Source: Apostichopus japonicus (taxonomy: Eukaryota > Echinodermata > Holothuroidea > Aspidochirotida > Stichopodidae). From it: 64,000 nt of DNA. A program made the position numbers and the translations under genes. The notes beneath the pieces were generated by a model. It worked only from the letters and a program-made list of their open reading frames with translations, ran no database searches and had not been told where the DNA came from. The stretch covers positions 28,667,341 through 28,731,340 of the forward strand of contig NC_092575.1 of assembly GCF_037975245.1 (NCBI RefSeq). The letters are read 5' to 3'. Shown in pieces: positions 23,535 to 36,200 of the stretch. Positions within the stretch are counted from its first letter, which is position 1; the number at the start of each line of letters is the position of its first letter.

Positions 23535-25575
23535 CTCTTGAGCACAACTCCCTTTGAGACACACACCTCTAACGCGTCACTCTCTATAAGATACACAGCT
23601 ATAGAGCACAGCTCCCTCTTATATACACGGTGCTCCAGAGCACAACTCCCACTCATATACACGGTGCTCTACAGCACAACTCCCACTCATATACACGGTG
23701 CTCCAGAGCACAACTCCCAATCATATACACGGTGCTCTAGAGCACAACTCCCACTCATATACACGGTACTCCAGAGCACACCTCCCACTCATATACACGG
23801 TACTTAACTCCCACTCATATACACGGTGCTCCAGAGCACAACTCCCACTCATATACACGGTGCTTTAGAGCACAACTCCCACTCATACACGGTGCTCTAG
23901 AGCACACCTCCCACTCATATACACGGTACTTAACTCCCACTCATATACACGGTGCTCCAGAGCACACCTCCCACTCATATACACGGTACTTAACTCCCAC
24001 TCATATACACGGTGCTCCAGAACACAACTCCCACTCATATACACGGTGCTTTAGAGCACAACTCCCACTCATACACGGTGCTCTAGAGCACAACTCCCAC
24101 TCATATACACGGTACTTAACTCCCACTCATATACACGGTGCTCCAGAGCACAACTCCCACTCATATACACGGTGCTCCAGAGCACAACTCCCTCTCATAT
24201 ACACGGTGCTCCAGAGCACCACTGCCACTCATATACACGGTGCTCCAAAGCACAACTCCCACTCATATACACGGTGCTCTAGAGCACAACTCCCTCTCAA
24301 ATGCACGGTGCTCTAGAGCACAACTCCCACTCATATACACGGTACTCCAGAGCACACCTCTCACTCATATACACGGTACTTAACTACCACTCATATACAC
24401 GGTGCTCCAGAGCACAACTCCCTCTCATATACACGGTGCTCTAGAGCACCACTGCCACTCATATACACGGTGCTCCATAGCACAACTCCTACTCATATAC
24501 ACGGTGCTCTAGAGCACAACTCCCTCTCAAATGCACGGTGCTCCAGAGCACAACTCCCACTCATATACACGGTGCTCCAGAGCACAACTCCCACTCATAT
24601 ACACGGTGCTCTACAGCACAACTCCCACTCATATACACGGTACTCTACAGCACAACTCCCACTCATATACACGGTACTTAACTCCCTCTCATATACACGG
24701 TGCCCCAGAGCAAAACTCCCACTCATATGCACGGTACTCCAGAGCACACCTCTCACTCATATACACGGTACTTAACTACCACTCATATACACGGTGCTCC
24801 AGAGCACAACTCCCTCTCATATACACGGTGCTCTAGAGCACCACTGCCACTCATATACACGGTGCTCCAGAGCACAACTCCCACTCATATACACGGTGCT
24901 CCAGAGCACAACTCCCACTCATATGCACGGTACTCCAGAGCACAACTCCCACTCATATACACGGTGCTCTACAGCACAACTCCCACTCATATACACGGTA
25001 CTCCAGAGCACAACTCCCACTCATATACACGGTACTTAACTCCCTCTCATATACACGGTGCTCCAGAGCACAACTCCCACTCATATGCACGGTACTCCAG
25101 AGCACAACTCCCACTCATATACACGGTACTTAACTCCCTCTCATATACAGGGTACTCCAGAGCACAACTCCCACTCATATACACGGTACTTAACTCCCTC
25201 TCATATACACGGTGCTCCAGAGCACACCTCCCACTCATATACACGGTACTTAACTCCCTCTCATATACACGGTGCTCCAGAGCACAACTCCCACTCATAT
25301 GCATGGTACTCCAGAGCACAACTCCCACTCATATACACGGTACTTAACTCCCTCTCATATACACGGTACTCCAGAGCAAAACTCCCACTCATATACACGG
25401 TACTTAACTCCTTCTCAAATGCACGGTGCTCCAGAGCACAAGTCCCTCTCATATACACGGTGCTCTAGAGCACAACTCCCACTCATATACACGGTGCTCT
25501 AGAGCACAACTCCCACTCATATACACGGTGCTCCAGAGCACAACTCCCACTCATATACACGGTACTCCAGAGCAC
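23535..25575. repeat. 34-bp palindrome-bearing minisatellite, copy A (about 2.0 kb)
   Basis: Unit of 34 bp, built from GCTCCAGAGCACAACTCCCA and CTCATATACACGGT. Many unit joints form the perfect palindrome GTGCTCTAGAGCAC or its near match GTGCTCCAGAGCAC. A 26-bp variant (ACTTAACTCCCACTC...) is interspersed in a higher-order pattern, for example four regular alternations at 25,030-25,400. Unit differences are concentrated at a few positions. Long ORFs across it on both strands are repeat artefacts. It lies downstream of the large receptor's last exon. Confidence 0.92.
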
Positions 25576-25967
25576 CACTTCCTGCGATATGCAGGTTGAG
25601 TACATTCGCGCTTAATATTTAAATACATGTAGCGGTGCAGTCTCTCCGCCTCTACAAAGGGGGATGACAATGTAACAGTATTCTAAAGTATGATATTAGT
25701 AAGTTTTCAATCCAGTGGCAAATTCTCTTCCCACCCCACTCCCTCAGCCCATTTGCCTTAACATCATGTGTCCCTCGATGTAAATGATAAGTGCAAGTAA
25801 CATTGATAACATTGAAATAGACAAGCATTTGTTAAAGAATCACAAAAATGCAGTTCCCAATCAACTTTAGATTGCTGACTCGGTTACTTCATGCTAATGA
25901 AGGTAAGAACATCGAATCGAATATTTCAACATAATACAGTAAAAGGGAAAGTTTCACAACAAATGAA
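25576..25967. other. 3' flank of the large receptor gene, copy A
   Basis: About 390 bp between the stop codon (25,968, - strand) and the minisatellite, conserved in copy B (47,054-47,441). It probably holds the 3' UTR. I did not find an unambiguous AATAAA on the - strand here. Confidence 0.4.
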
Positions 25968-26225
25968 CTACAGCTTAGTAGTAATGGTAGATGTATTGTT
26001 TAGTTCCTTCTTTGCTTTTGTTCCCTCTTTGGTGGGAACAGCATTTTTCTGACTACAGCGAGGTATTCTGAGAATCTTCCTAACACTCGGCGTCAAGAGA
26101 AAGGTTGCAAGCATCAGCACACCTTGCAGGGAATTAACAATTACAGAAACCCAAAGAAGGTACACGTTGTTGAAGATACCTTGTAGGAGAGACAATATCC
26201 ACGGTAAACCTAGCAGAATCGTCAG
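25968..26225 (-). CDS. Exon 6 (TM6, TM7, cytoplasmic tail), copy A
   Basis: Acceptor ATCTTTTCAG/CTGACGATT at 26,225, phase 0. It begins LTILLGLPWILSLLQG (TM6), a short loop, then VYLLWVSVIVNSLQGVLML (TM7), and a tail of about 35 residues rich in Lys and Thr ending ...TITTKL. Eighty-five codons plus TAG. Confidence 0.82.
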   Translation of the reverse strand: MTILLGLPWILSLLQGIFNNVYLLWVSVIVNSLQGVLMLATFLLTPSVRKILRIPRCSQKNAVPTKEGTKAKKELNNTSTITTKL

Positions 26226-29200
26226 CTGAAAAGATACAATTGAGCAAATAAATAAAAAAGAAAACTAGCCCTCTAGTCAGATCAATTTTGCCGTGCATCG
26301 CACCATCACTTGTGCGAGAGCTTACCCATGGCTTCCCTTTTTTGGTAATACAGTTGGTTCCTTTCGAAATAGTGTTGTAGTTTTACGTAGGCCCGGGAAT
26401 ACATGAACGTTACATTCCGTGCATTGTATGAAGAAAATGAATCACCAAATGACATTGCTATTTTTGGATCAAAATTTAGAAGCATGAATGTGTGTATGCG
26501 ATTAATGAAAAGTATAAAATATTTCCTAGAGACAAGGACAGACTGTAATTGGCGTCTTTTTCTAAGCAGTATTCTACCAAAACAACAAAACTGTACGTAT
26601 AGATACAAGCCTTTGTTTTAGTTCCTCTTAAACAAACAATAACTGATATGAACAGTATGAGCTGATGTTTCAATACATTGATATGTGTGTGTTTTTCTGC
26701 ATTTCTTTGATCTCGGTATTTTTTAAACAGAATTATGTATAAACTAATGTACGTCTTAAATTTAAGTTCCCTTTTCTTGACGTTATTGAATTGTTGACAT
26801 TGAACATGAACGTGAAAGCATGTAAGTCCACGAGAGGTGGCGAGAGGGGGGCACAGTGTATACAATCGGAAATTTCCTACACGTCTGAGTCTACAACTGT
26901 AATTATAAACCACGGTGTATAATTTGATGTACATTTGATTTAAATGTTGCTCGGCCAATACTGCAGTTGGTCTCAAAGAGCTAATCGGTCTCAGAAACGA
27001 CCTATTTTTCACCCTCTTGAGAGGCGATATTTCCAGGTTGCCAGGATGATAGAGGCTTTATTTGCCAAGTTTGCGGAAATTACCGGTCAAATCGGATAGT
27101 AATTGACCATTAACCAATGGCCTGATAGGATTTAAAACTGATTTAACATCTGGAAAAAGACTACCAGACAGGGCTGGGACATGTGCCGAAAAAACATCCA
27201 CTTAAGCCGGCCTTCTAAATAATTGATAAAATATTCTCCCGATACTAAAAAGAAATTCAAAGGAAATTCTGTCCTTGACAGAGAAGACCCTGAAAGTCAT
27301 ATCCGGGTGTCTAGAGTTGCCCAATATAATACAAAACAAACTGTGCACTCATGCCCTAACAATGGACTTTCCTTTGGGCTCCCATAATACTGCTGCACCA
27401 CTCCGACGCAACCTCCCTTAGTCCCAGACAACAATTAAGTATTTAACTTACTTTCACAATGATGAACAATTCATCTGTTTGTTGCTTGTTTGAACTTTTG
27501 ACTTTCCGTCCAGCTTTTAAAGAGCGGTGAACTGAAAGAATAGTCACTGTCAATAGTACCGAAGTCGTCAGGAGGAACAATACGTTCGGAATCGTTACAA
27601 ACACCACCAAAGGCCACCCACTACGAAGATAACACACCAACGTCGAAGATGTGTAAGGAGTGTAGGAACTATTGGTAAATTGTAACACTATTGCCACTGT
27701 AACGAAAGGTGTTGGAGCACCGAATGCGACTAAGGCAAGTAGTAAGAGAGATTCACTCTTATCTTCGTGCACTCGTAGAGATTGAGTAAACGTTTTGGTA
27801 ATCCTGAATGCAATTACAGTCATCCAACTGAAGGCAGAAAGCCACACAAAGTGGGACACTGTAGCGAGAACAAAGCATACGTCAGATATTTCATTCAGAA
27901 GTGGATTAATCTTAAAGAAAGCTTGTCCGAGAAGTAGGCATGCTGTAAATACAACAATACATTTGCCTTGAATATTCATCAATGATGGATGACAAATGTG
28001 AATGGCTATCATACAAAGCAATGCAACAATCGACAAACCACCGAAGACGGTCTCAATGTGATACAGTATCAATTCGACTTCAGTCACGATATTTTCCGAG
28101 CAAGCCCAAACTCCATCTGGTGAGATTTCAATCTCTATACGTCGAAGTAGAGAAGAAGATTGAACGTGTTTGACCACAGGTTCGTTCCAGTCCGTCACAC
28201 TCAATCCATCGTATGGTATGAATACGCGATTCTCATTGCATTGTAGCTCTCTGTCAAGTAAAGACAAACATTCGTTTGGAATTATGCTGTAAGTCATGAC
28301 GTGGGTTTCTTTGTCATAGTTGTAGGTAGCATATATGACTTTGCATAAAGGATTTTTCATACGATTGGTAGAGGTAGCTGTGGAAGTACAATCGATGAAA
28401 TGTGTACAGTTCCTGTCTGCAATAAAAGGTAGCTCTGTAGGTTCGAACACAAACCGCCACTTGTCAGTGAAGCACGTTGGGTCTTCGACAGGTGTGTTTA
28501 AGAGCAAAGGTCTTAGGCTACTTTCGATTGCTATAACTATGAGTATGTTTTCACCAAACACTTCCATTTCTATGGAAGAAAATGTTTTGGTCAAAGAGAA
28601 ATGAAACGGTTCTACATCGTCCAACGCATTGAATACCTTACTGTAGTTACGAGTTATATTTAAGACACATGAAAGCACGATCTCTTCTGATATATTCCGT
28701 GACTGATCATCCGGAGAACCCGATGTCACCGGTTCTGCGATACAACTTGAAAATGATGGGCACGTCAATCTTCTACATCGTTTAGAAAAAATATCATATA
28801 TTTCGTTCGGTGGGCACACGAGGGCTAGTCTTTCTTGAACTTCTGTGTTACTGCCGAAATCAAATAGAAGAGATATGGATAAGATAGTGTCCGTGAAACC
28901 ACATAGGCCATTGCACTTAAGGTATTTATTGTCTGTGCACTCAGTCGCACATGCACTTCTGCAAAAGTTCGGAAAGTCAAAGTGCGACTGCGAGTTTTCA
29001 CAAATTAAACATAGAGAGTTCTTATAGATACCGTCTGATGGAAACACTGGAGCATTGTAGCTTGCACAGACATCACCAGCTTCGTTACTTTCAGGTATTT
29101 TATCAGAACACTTAGAATATTCTTTCAATATGCAAGGTCGCGGATTTGAAAGTTTACTCGGATAATAAAAGTAGTAGTTTCCCGTCAGAATACCGGGTAA

Positions 29201-32200
29201 TACTGTACCAAGGTAAGGATCATAGAATGCTCTGGTTCTATCATACTCTGCCGATATTTCCCACGGAACGGCTTCGTTAAGTTCTACGCCATGACAGACC
29301 GCACAAAAAACATTTTTGTACGAAATATTTCGTGGATCGTAAACCGGCATGATTCGCATAGGGTCAAGTTCAATACTCTTGTCTTCACAGAGTTGCCTCA
29401 ATTCTTCGTCCGTCCACCTTGGAGAACAATAGGAAACCAGGTAGAAAGTTTGGTCAAAATTAACCGCCTCACATTTGTAAAATTTAAAGTCTAAATGTTC
29501 ATTGATTGCTAAAGGTTCAAGATAATTGTCCTCCACATCGCGGGGTTTGTCGAATACGTCATCATCAAAACAGAAGTCTTCAAAGTCGTGACAACAATCT
29601 CGATAAAAATAACAAAGTTTATCACAAGAACAAGAGTCAAGACTTCGGATCTCACCACATCGTGCTGAGCAAGAGTGACGAGCACCGCAGGTACGCACAT
29701 CTTTACCAGCGACTGTTATGTCTGGAATAAACACACCAACATTTAATACATGCATAATAAACATATTATTGCACACATTTTTCTTTTCAAGACGCCATAA
29801 AAGGTTCACTGCTGCATCGGTAACGTTTTTGTCATTGGAATCATGAAAACGGTGTTACCATTGTACATAAACCATTGATTGCTTCGAAAGTAAGAAAGGG
29901 AGTAATACTCTAAAATGGAAGAGCGTTCTGACAAAAAGGGATTATTGAAACATTGGATATCTAACTGAGTTTAAAAATAACGAATTGATGAGCTTCCATC
30001 TCACTATAAAACTTGGTTTCCTTTTCTCTCTTGTTCATTTTAAAAGTTCTATTCAAATTTGTTGAATTTCGGTATAAACAAAGTAATTTTAACTAATGAC
30101 ATGCGAATGCCACGTTTAGGCAATACAGGCTCGCACCTAAAATTGATCTCTATATAAATACAAGCTTCTCATACTAGTTATGTCCTGAAATTACAGATCA
30201 AAGGACATTTGATAGCATGCGGCGATTGTCTGTGGCTGTGGTATGCTTCTTTAAATATCATTGGCGTACTTATCTCTATCCAAGTTCACAATGCTCATTA
30301 AGTTTGGAAGTAAGCCTAACGTTTCGGTGATTTTAGTTACTCTTACCTTCTCCACAGTCCAGTAACGCAACTTCATCATCAAAACACCCATTCTCCAAAT
30401 CTCTCTCACACTGAAGAAAATGTTCGTCAGTATGAGAGCAATAAACCGCCTTAATCAAAGTAAGATCGGTACGTCTATTTTCTACCCCAGTAGTTGCAGC
30501 TGACCAAGGGTAACCAAGGGTCCTACAAATACTATTACCATCTCGAAGATCCCAAGCCTCGGCGCAGATTCGCATCCAACCGGTAACGTAGCTAATACAA
30601 GATGGACGAATAAATAGCGGTTATGATGGATGGGGAGAAGCTGAGAGGAGAGTCAATGGACAGAGATGTTGAGAGAGATGGTAAGGAGTGAATTATCTTG
30701 GAGGAAAGAGAGAAGATTAAAGAGGGGTGGAGAGAAGTCGATGTGTAATCACATTATTGAAGGAATGAACTAGAGTATATCACAACCATATGTTGCTCTG
30801 TGCATGTATTTGAAAGATTCTTAGAAAATGACTCTCTGAAAAATTGCACTATATATATGGCATAATTTTGTTGTTTAGTAGAAAAAAGTTACCAGTAAAA
30901 TAATATTTACTGAAATTCAACATTTAGGAAGACTGGTGCATTAATTTATTACCTGCAGCGTATTTCTACAACACCGTTCCCAGGCAATGTTCCATTGATA
31001 AGTCTTACTTCAACATCATTTACTCCTAGAATGAAAGAAGAAACAAAAACCAGATCACATAAGTGGATCCGACATTGATCCTCGTTATGCTATTGTAAAC
31101 GACATAACAAATATATGCGGTAACAAAAGTGACCTGGTCGGATCCCAAGATGAAGCAGTTTAATGAAGCAGTACATTCACACTTCATAGCTTTCCAGGTT
31201 TATCATTTGAACGAGAGGGAATTATACAAACAGGATATAAGTATGGAACAATACAGCTAGATGCTATTCCTGCTTTACTTGTTATCTTTTTAAACAGAAT
31301 TCTATTCATGTTTTTAATCACTGCAACTAATTAACAAGACACTTAACTAGTCATGATTAATTCATCAATGCCTTCATTATACCCAGTCTGCTATTATTGG
31401 TTAACCATTCTGTATTGTTCTCATTACTGCTGAGTCAAATTGCCAGAATATCGTAATACGGCGGTTTTGATGTGTAGGTATATAAAATAGTCATGATAAT
31501 AGTTTTGTATTTGATGCGGTGTCCGTTGATATGTGTTAACATGTGATTACTACCCATGTAACGAACGTGTTTGACTGAATTATTTGAATCGGTGTTTTTA
31601 AATTGCCCTAATGGATATTTCTAGCATTTAACGCAAGGGTCGTCTAGCAGATTTGTACTTTAAACAGTAATCGCTAATTTCAAACAAAAAATGGATGAGG
31701 GATTTGAACAATTGGAATGGTTAATTCAATACAGACCTGCTGGAAATAATAGAAATCTGATCGCAAAATGTTGCTTTAATAAACAAGCATCCCCAGTGTT
31801 TGCATGGGTAAATCTACTGTACATTAATTCATGAACTGGTATAGGCCAAACTACAACTATAACTGTTATTCTGCCTACCTTCACTGCACACTAATCCAAG
31901 ATAGCCTTCTTCACAACTGATGTTACTGTTACGAGCGATGGTACAGTTATGAATACTACTGGTGGATGGCGGACAAAAAACTTCATCAATGACGTCCAGT
32001 GGATCTTGCGATATGTCAACGTCATTTATTATGCCTGAGTCAAACGACTGACAAACGTAGGGATATCCCAGACTGTTACATATTGCCACAGCTAGTCGGT
32101 AGTCCTTGTTGCCCGTACGACATACATGCAACCATCGATTGTCAACAAGAATCTGGAGCAGGCCGTCCTTATCACTGCCCCCATTTACCAGGCGAGCCTC

Positions 32201-33123
32201 TGCCAAGGAATAAACATTCCACATACATGTAAGCAAAAGAGAGATTCTTAAATAAACAGAGCTTGTTGACATAGAATGATATGACAGGCAGGGACGTAGC
32301 CAGGGGGCAGCAGGGGGGAGCGACCGCTCCCCCCTTTCAGTGTCGAAAAATGCTAAAAACTGTTGTTTTTTTAGCATGGTATTTTGTCAGTGCTCTTTTG
32401 ATCTTGAATACTCGTCAGCTCCGTTAACTCGATTATAATCGTAGTAACATTCAGGCCTATTGATTCACCTACTAACTTAGTTTGGCAGATGCAATTAGCT
32501 AAATTTTGCCTATAGCCTATAACAAGCCTACAGTTGGCCACTGCGTAATAAAATACATATCGCCTACCTAACCGCGATGGAGTGTCACGAACCGTATGCA
32601 CAACGACGCTGACAACGTTCGTTCTCATCCTTTTTATGATTCGTCCTAAGACGTTGCACGAACAACATGTTATGAAGCTAAGCTAGCAACAGTACGTGAT
32701 ACGCGCTTCCTATAAATAATTATTGCACTGCTAATACACTGCAATAATAATATTTGTTTTTAAGCCACTGCACATCTGGCTGTCTCACAAAATATGAAAG
32801 TTTATATTGTTCATCAGTTAAGTTCGTCAAATGTATTAAAGTCCAGACATTAGACAATAAACAAGAGCCATCCTACTGGAAAAATTGTAAAAGAGCAATA
32901 TGTTTGTCTTTCTGATATAATATGTAAAAGAACACGTAAAAGAATTCAAACAGGAAACAAAATCTGCTGATAATATGATACATGATAATGATGAAACTGG
33001 CAAAACATTGCACCAGATCGCATCTAAGGACACCCCTCCCCTTAGACCACTCCCCCATATCAATCACAAAATGTGCCCCCCCCTTTCAAATTCCTGGCTA
33101 CGTCGCTATGCTTAGGCATGGGT

Positions 33124-33166
<43 letters not shown>

Positions 33167-33250
33167 TATGTATATATATATATTACTGTGTAGAGTGCTC
33201 TATCAAAAGATTTGAGAGCAAATTAGATATATATAGATTAGATATATATA

Positions 33251-33288
<38 letters not shown>

Positions 33289-36200
33289 ATATCTAATTTG
33301 CTCTCAAATCTTTTGATAGAGCACTCTACACAGTAATTGCCGTGCACGGCAAGCAACGCGACGATGAATTCCTTTAACTTGGACTACTCCGGTAAGAACA
33401 TTCCTATTCTATCCAACAAGAAATATACCATAAGATTGCTAGAAAAAACGGAGGAACTAATAAAACGCATAAGCTGGAAAACACTCTTCTTCCTGAGCAA
33501 CAACGCTGTCCTTGATGCAACTAATGGTAAACAAGATGAATCCATACCTGAATACTATACGGGCTAAAATCTAAACGTTGAACACCCCAAATCCAAGAAA
33601 TGATAGAACTCTAGCGTGACCATTTGACCATAGTGAAAAACATCCAGTTTAAGAAAGTTGGCGATAAATTCCAATCTCTGCTCAAAGAAAAGGTAGCTGA
33701 GATCAACTAATCAGATAAATATTTGCGGAAGCTGCCAAAAGCAGAAACATGTACAAATTGAGCCACCCAGACTACGACAAGCTCCTCACTGAAAACATCA
33801 CCTAAAAGTATTTGCATACCAACCTCTAGACAACTAACGAAATAGATGCCGAATTCAACGACATATAGCAAGAAAGCTCAACGTTTCGTGTAGAATTAGC
33901 GAGACTCCGCGCAAACCTGCCTTCGGAACAATCAAAGACCACAAAGTAAAAATTCCATTCAAGAACGCAATGCAGATTAATAAATCCAACGAAGCCAGAA
34001 ATGGGACGCGTGAGCAAGGCAATCCTCGACCGTGTGAATAATGCTATACGCAATAAAACGCATATCAAGCAGTGAAGAAGCAGCGAATCGGTCCCAGAAT
34101 GGCTTTCTGGCCTTAGAGTGAAAGAAAAGCTAACATTCCTGCTCTTCGACCAAGTCGACTTCGACCCTTCAATTTCCGAAGAATTACTAACCAAGTGTAT
34201 AACATGGGCAAAAAAGATTACACCCATCCCGGACAAAGAGTTCGACACCATCATGCACTCAAGAAGATCTCTCCTATGTGACACCAGTAGCAAACCCTGG
34301 GCAAAGAAGGGCACCCAGAAGCAATTTGACGCACCATGCATGGGTGCATTCGACGGCGCCAAGATCTGTGAGCTCGTTGGACTGTTCGTACTCAGCGACC
34401 TCGAGAAAAGGCTAAATTGGGACAGCATAGGTTTATACCGGGACGATGGCTTGGCCGCTTTTAAACTTTTAACAAGATTATATCTTATCCAAAACAGAAA
34501 ATGTTGGATTGCTCAGTTGCTTTGACTGACCAATTGAACAATTTTCTGCAAAATGTTTAATTGACAACTTATCTTATCTCGTCAATTGAACGTTTTTTCT
34601 GCAAAATGTTTAATTGACAACTTATCATATCTCGTCAATTGGACATTTTTCTGCAAAACGTTGAACTGTTTGCTTCATTCCAAGTGAGCAATTGAAAAAT
34701 TTTCTGCAAAATGTTTAATTGACAACTTATCGTATCTCGTCAATTCAACATTCGTCTGCAAGATAATATCTTATCAAAATCAGAAAAATGTTGGATTGCG
34801 CAAATGCTTTAACTGAGCAATTGTCTAATATTTATATTTAAATCTACTTATATATATTAATATCGTTTTATTGTAATGTCGTTTATTGTTGATTTCTTGA
34901 ACGGTACCAAATGCATTGATGACTAATTTAAATAAAACATGTGTCCTAAACACATGTTTGTTGTTTGTCGTGTTTAGGACACATGTTTTATTTAAATTCG
35001 TCATCAATGCATTTGGTACCGTTCAATAAATATTCCTATATATATATATATATATTCCCTATATATATTCCCTATATATATTCCCTATATATATTCCCTA
35101 TATATATTCCCTATATATATTCCCTATATATATTCCCTATATATATTCCGTTATTGCGTCTTATTATGTGTCCTGCCAAATGTATTGAGATAATCTCCTG
35201 CAAATATGAAACGTCAAATCCAACAGTTTTTTAAATCATGTTCGAGTTGACAGGTTAATGAATCGCTCTTTTGCCCTCTCTCCTCTGTATATAGTACTTT
35301 ACGGCCTCTGGTGCACATGTGCTGCTTCTTTGCTGCTTGGCCTGAAGCTAACAACACAACAGTTGTTTATGGAACATGATACTTTAATGATATTACAATA
35401 AAATCAATTTAAATTTTGTTTTTCCTCAAATAGTGTTGCGATGATTTTCTTTTTAAATGTTGTTGTTACAAATTGTTGTTACAAAGAACATATATATGTC
35501 GTAACATCACCATACCAAGTATAAACTAAATCGGGCAAATCAATAGGGCATTCAATATGACATTGATCCCACTTGTGTTTGTTGAGATATCGTGGTTACA
35601 AGCTGTTTTTGACAATTTTCCATTAAGGCCCATCCACTCATGAATATTAATGAAGTAAAATTGTTGTTGCAAAGAACATGTACTTACTATGTAGTTACAT
35701 TACCATACCCAGTATGAACTAAATGAGACTTACAGTTGAACAGATACTAATATTTTCATAATTTAACGTAAAGACCCGTACAAGCATTAATGTGCATGAT
35801 AGCCCCATCATAAACAATAGGGATCATCTGCTGACCAGTATCAACATATATACCAAGTATGACATTGATGTAACTTGTGTTTGTTGAGATAATCGTGTTG
35901 AAAAGCTGGTTTTGAAGATTTCCCATTAAGCAACATCCACGCATGAATATTAATGTGGTGAACTTGTTGTTGCAAAGAACATGTACTTACTATATAGATA
36001 CATCACCATACTCAATATGAATTAAATTGGACTTAACGTTGAAGAGATATTGACATTTCCATATTTTAACGCTAAGCCCCGTCCACTCATTAATACCTAA
36101 GATAGCCGTACCAAAAACAATAGGGATCATCTAATGACCATGACCATGCATATATAAATACATACACGCATATATGCACACGCACACACACACACGCATA

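Noticed and set aside
24700-25347. 215-codon ORF and many overlapping ORFs on both strands at 23.5-25.5 and 46.3-46.9 kb
   Set aside because: Translations of the 34-bp minisatellite; frames differ between the two cassettes.
23535-25575. CRISPR-like regular array
   Set aside because: Units abut with no unique spacers and the DNA is eukaryotic.
33073-33336. ORFs of alternating Tyr and Ile (also 54,481-54,828 and 34,965-35,234)
   Set aside because: TA microsatellite translations.
33826-34428. 200-codon ORF on the - strand (also 55,358-56,008)
   Set aside because: Antisense shadow of the reverse transcriptase remnant, whose + strand shows catalytic motifs.
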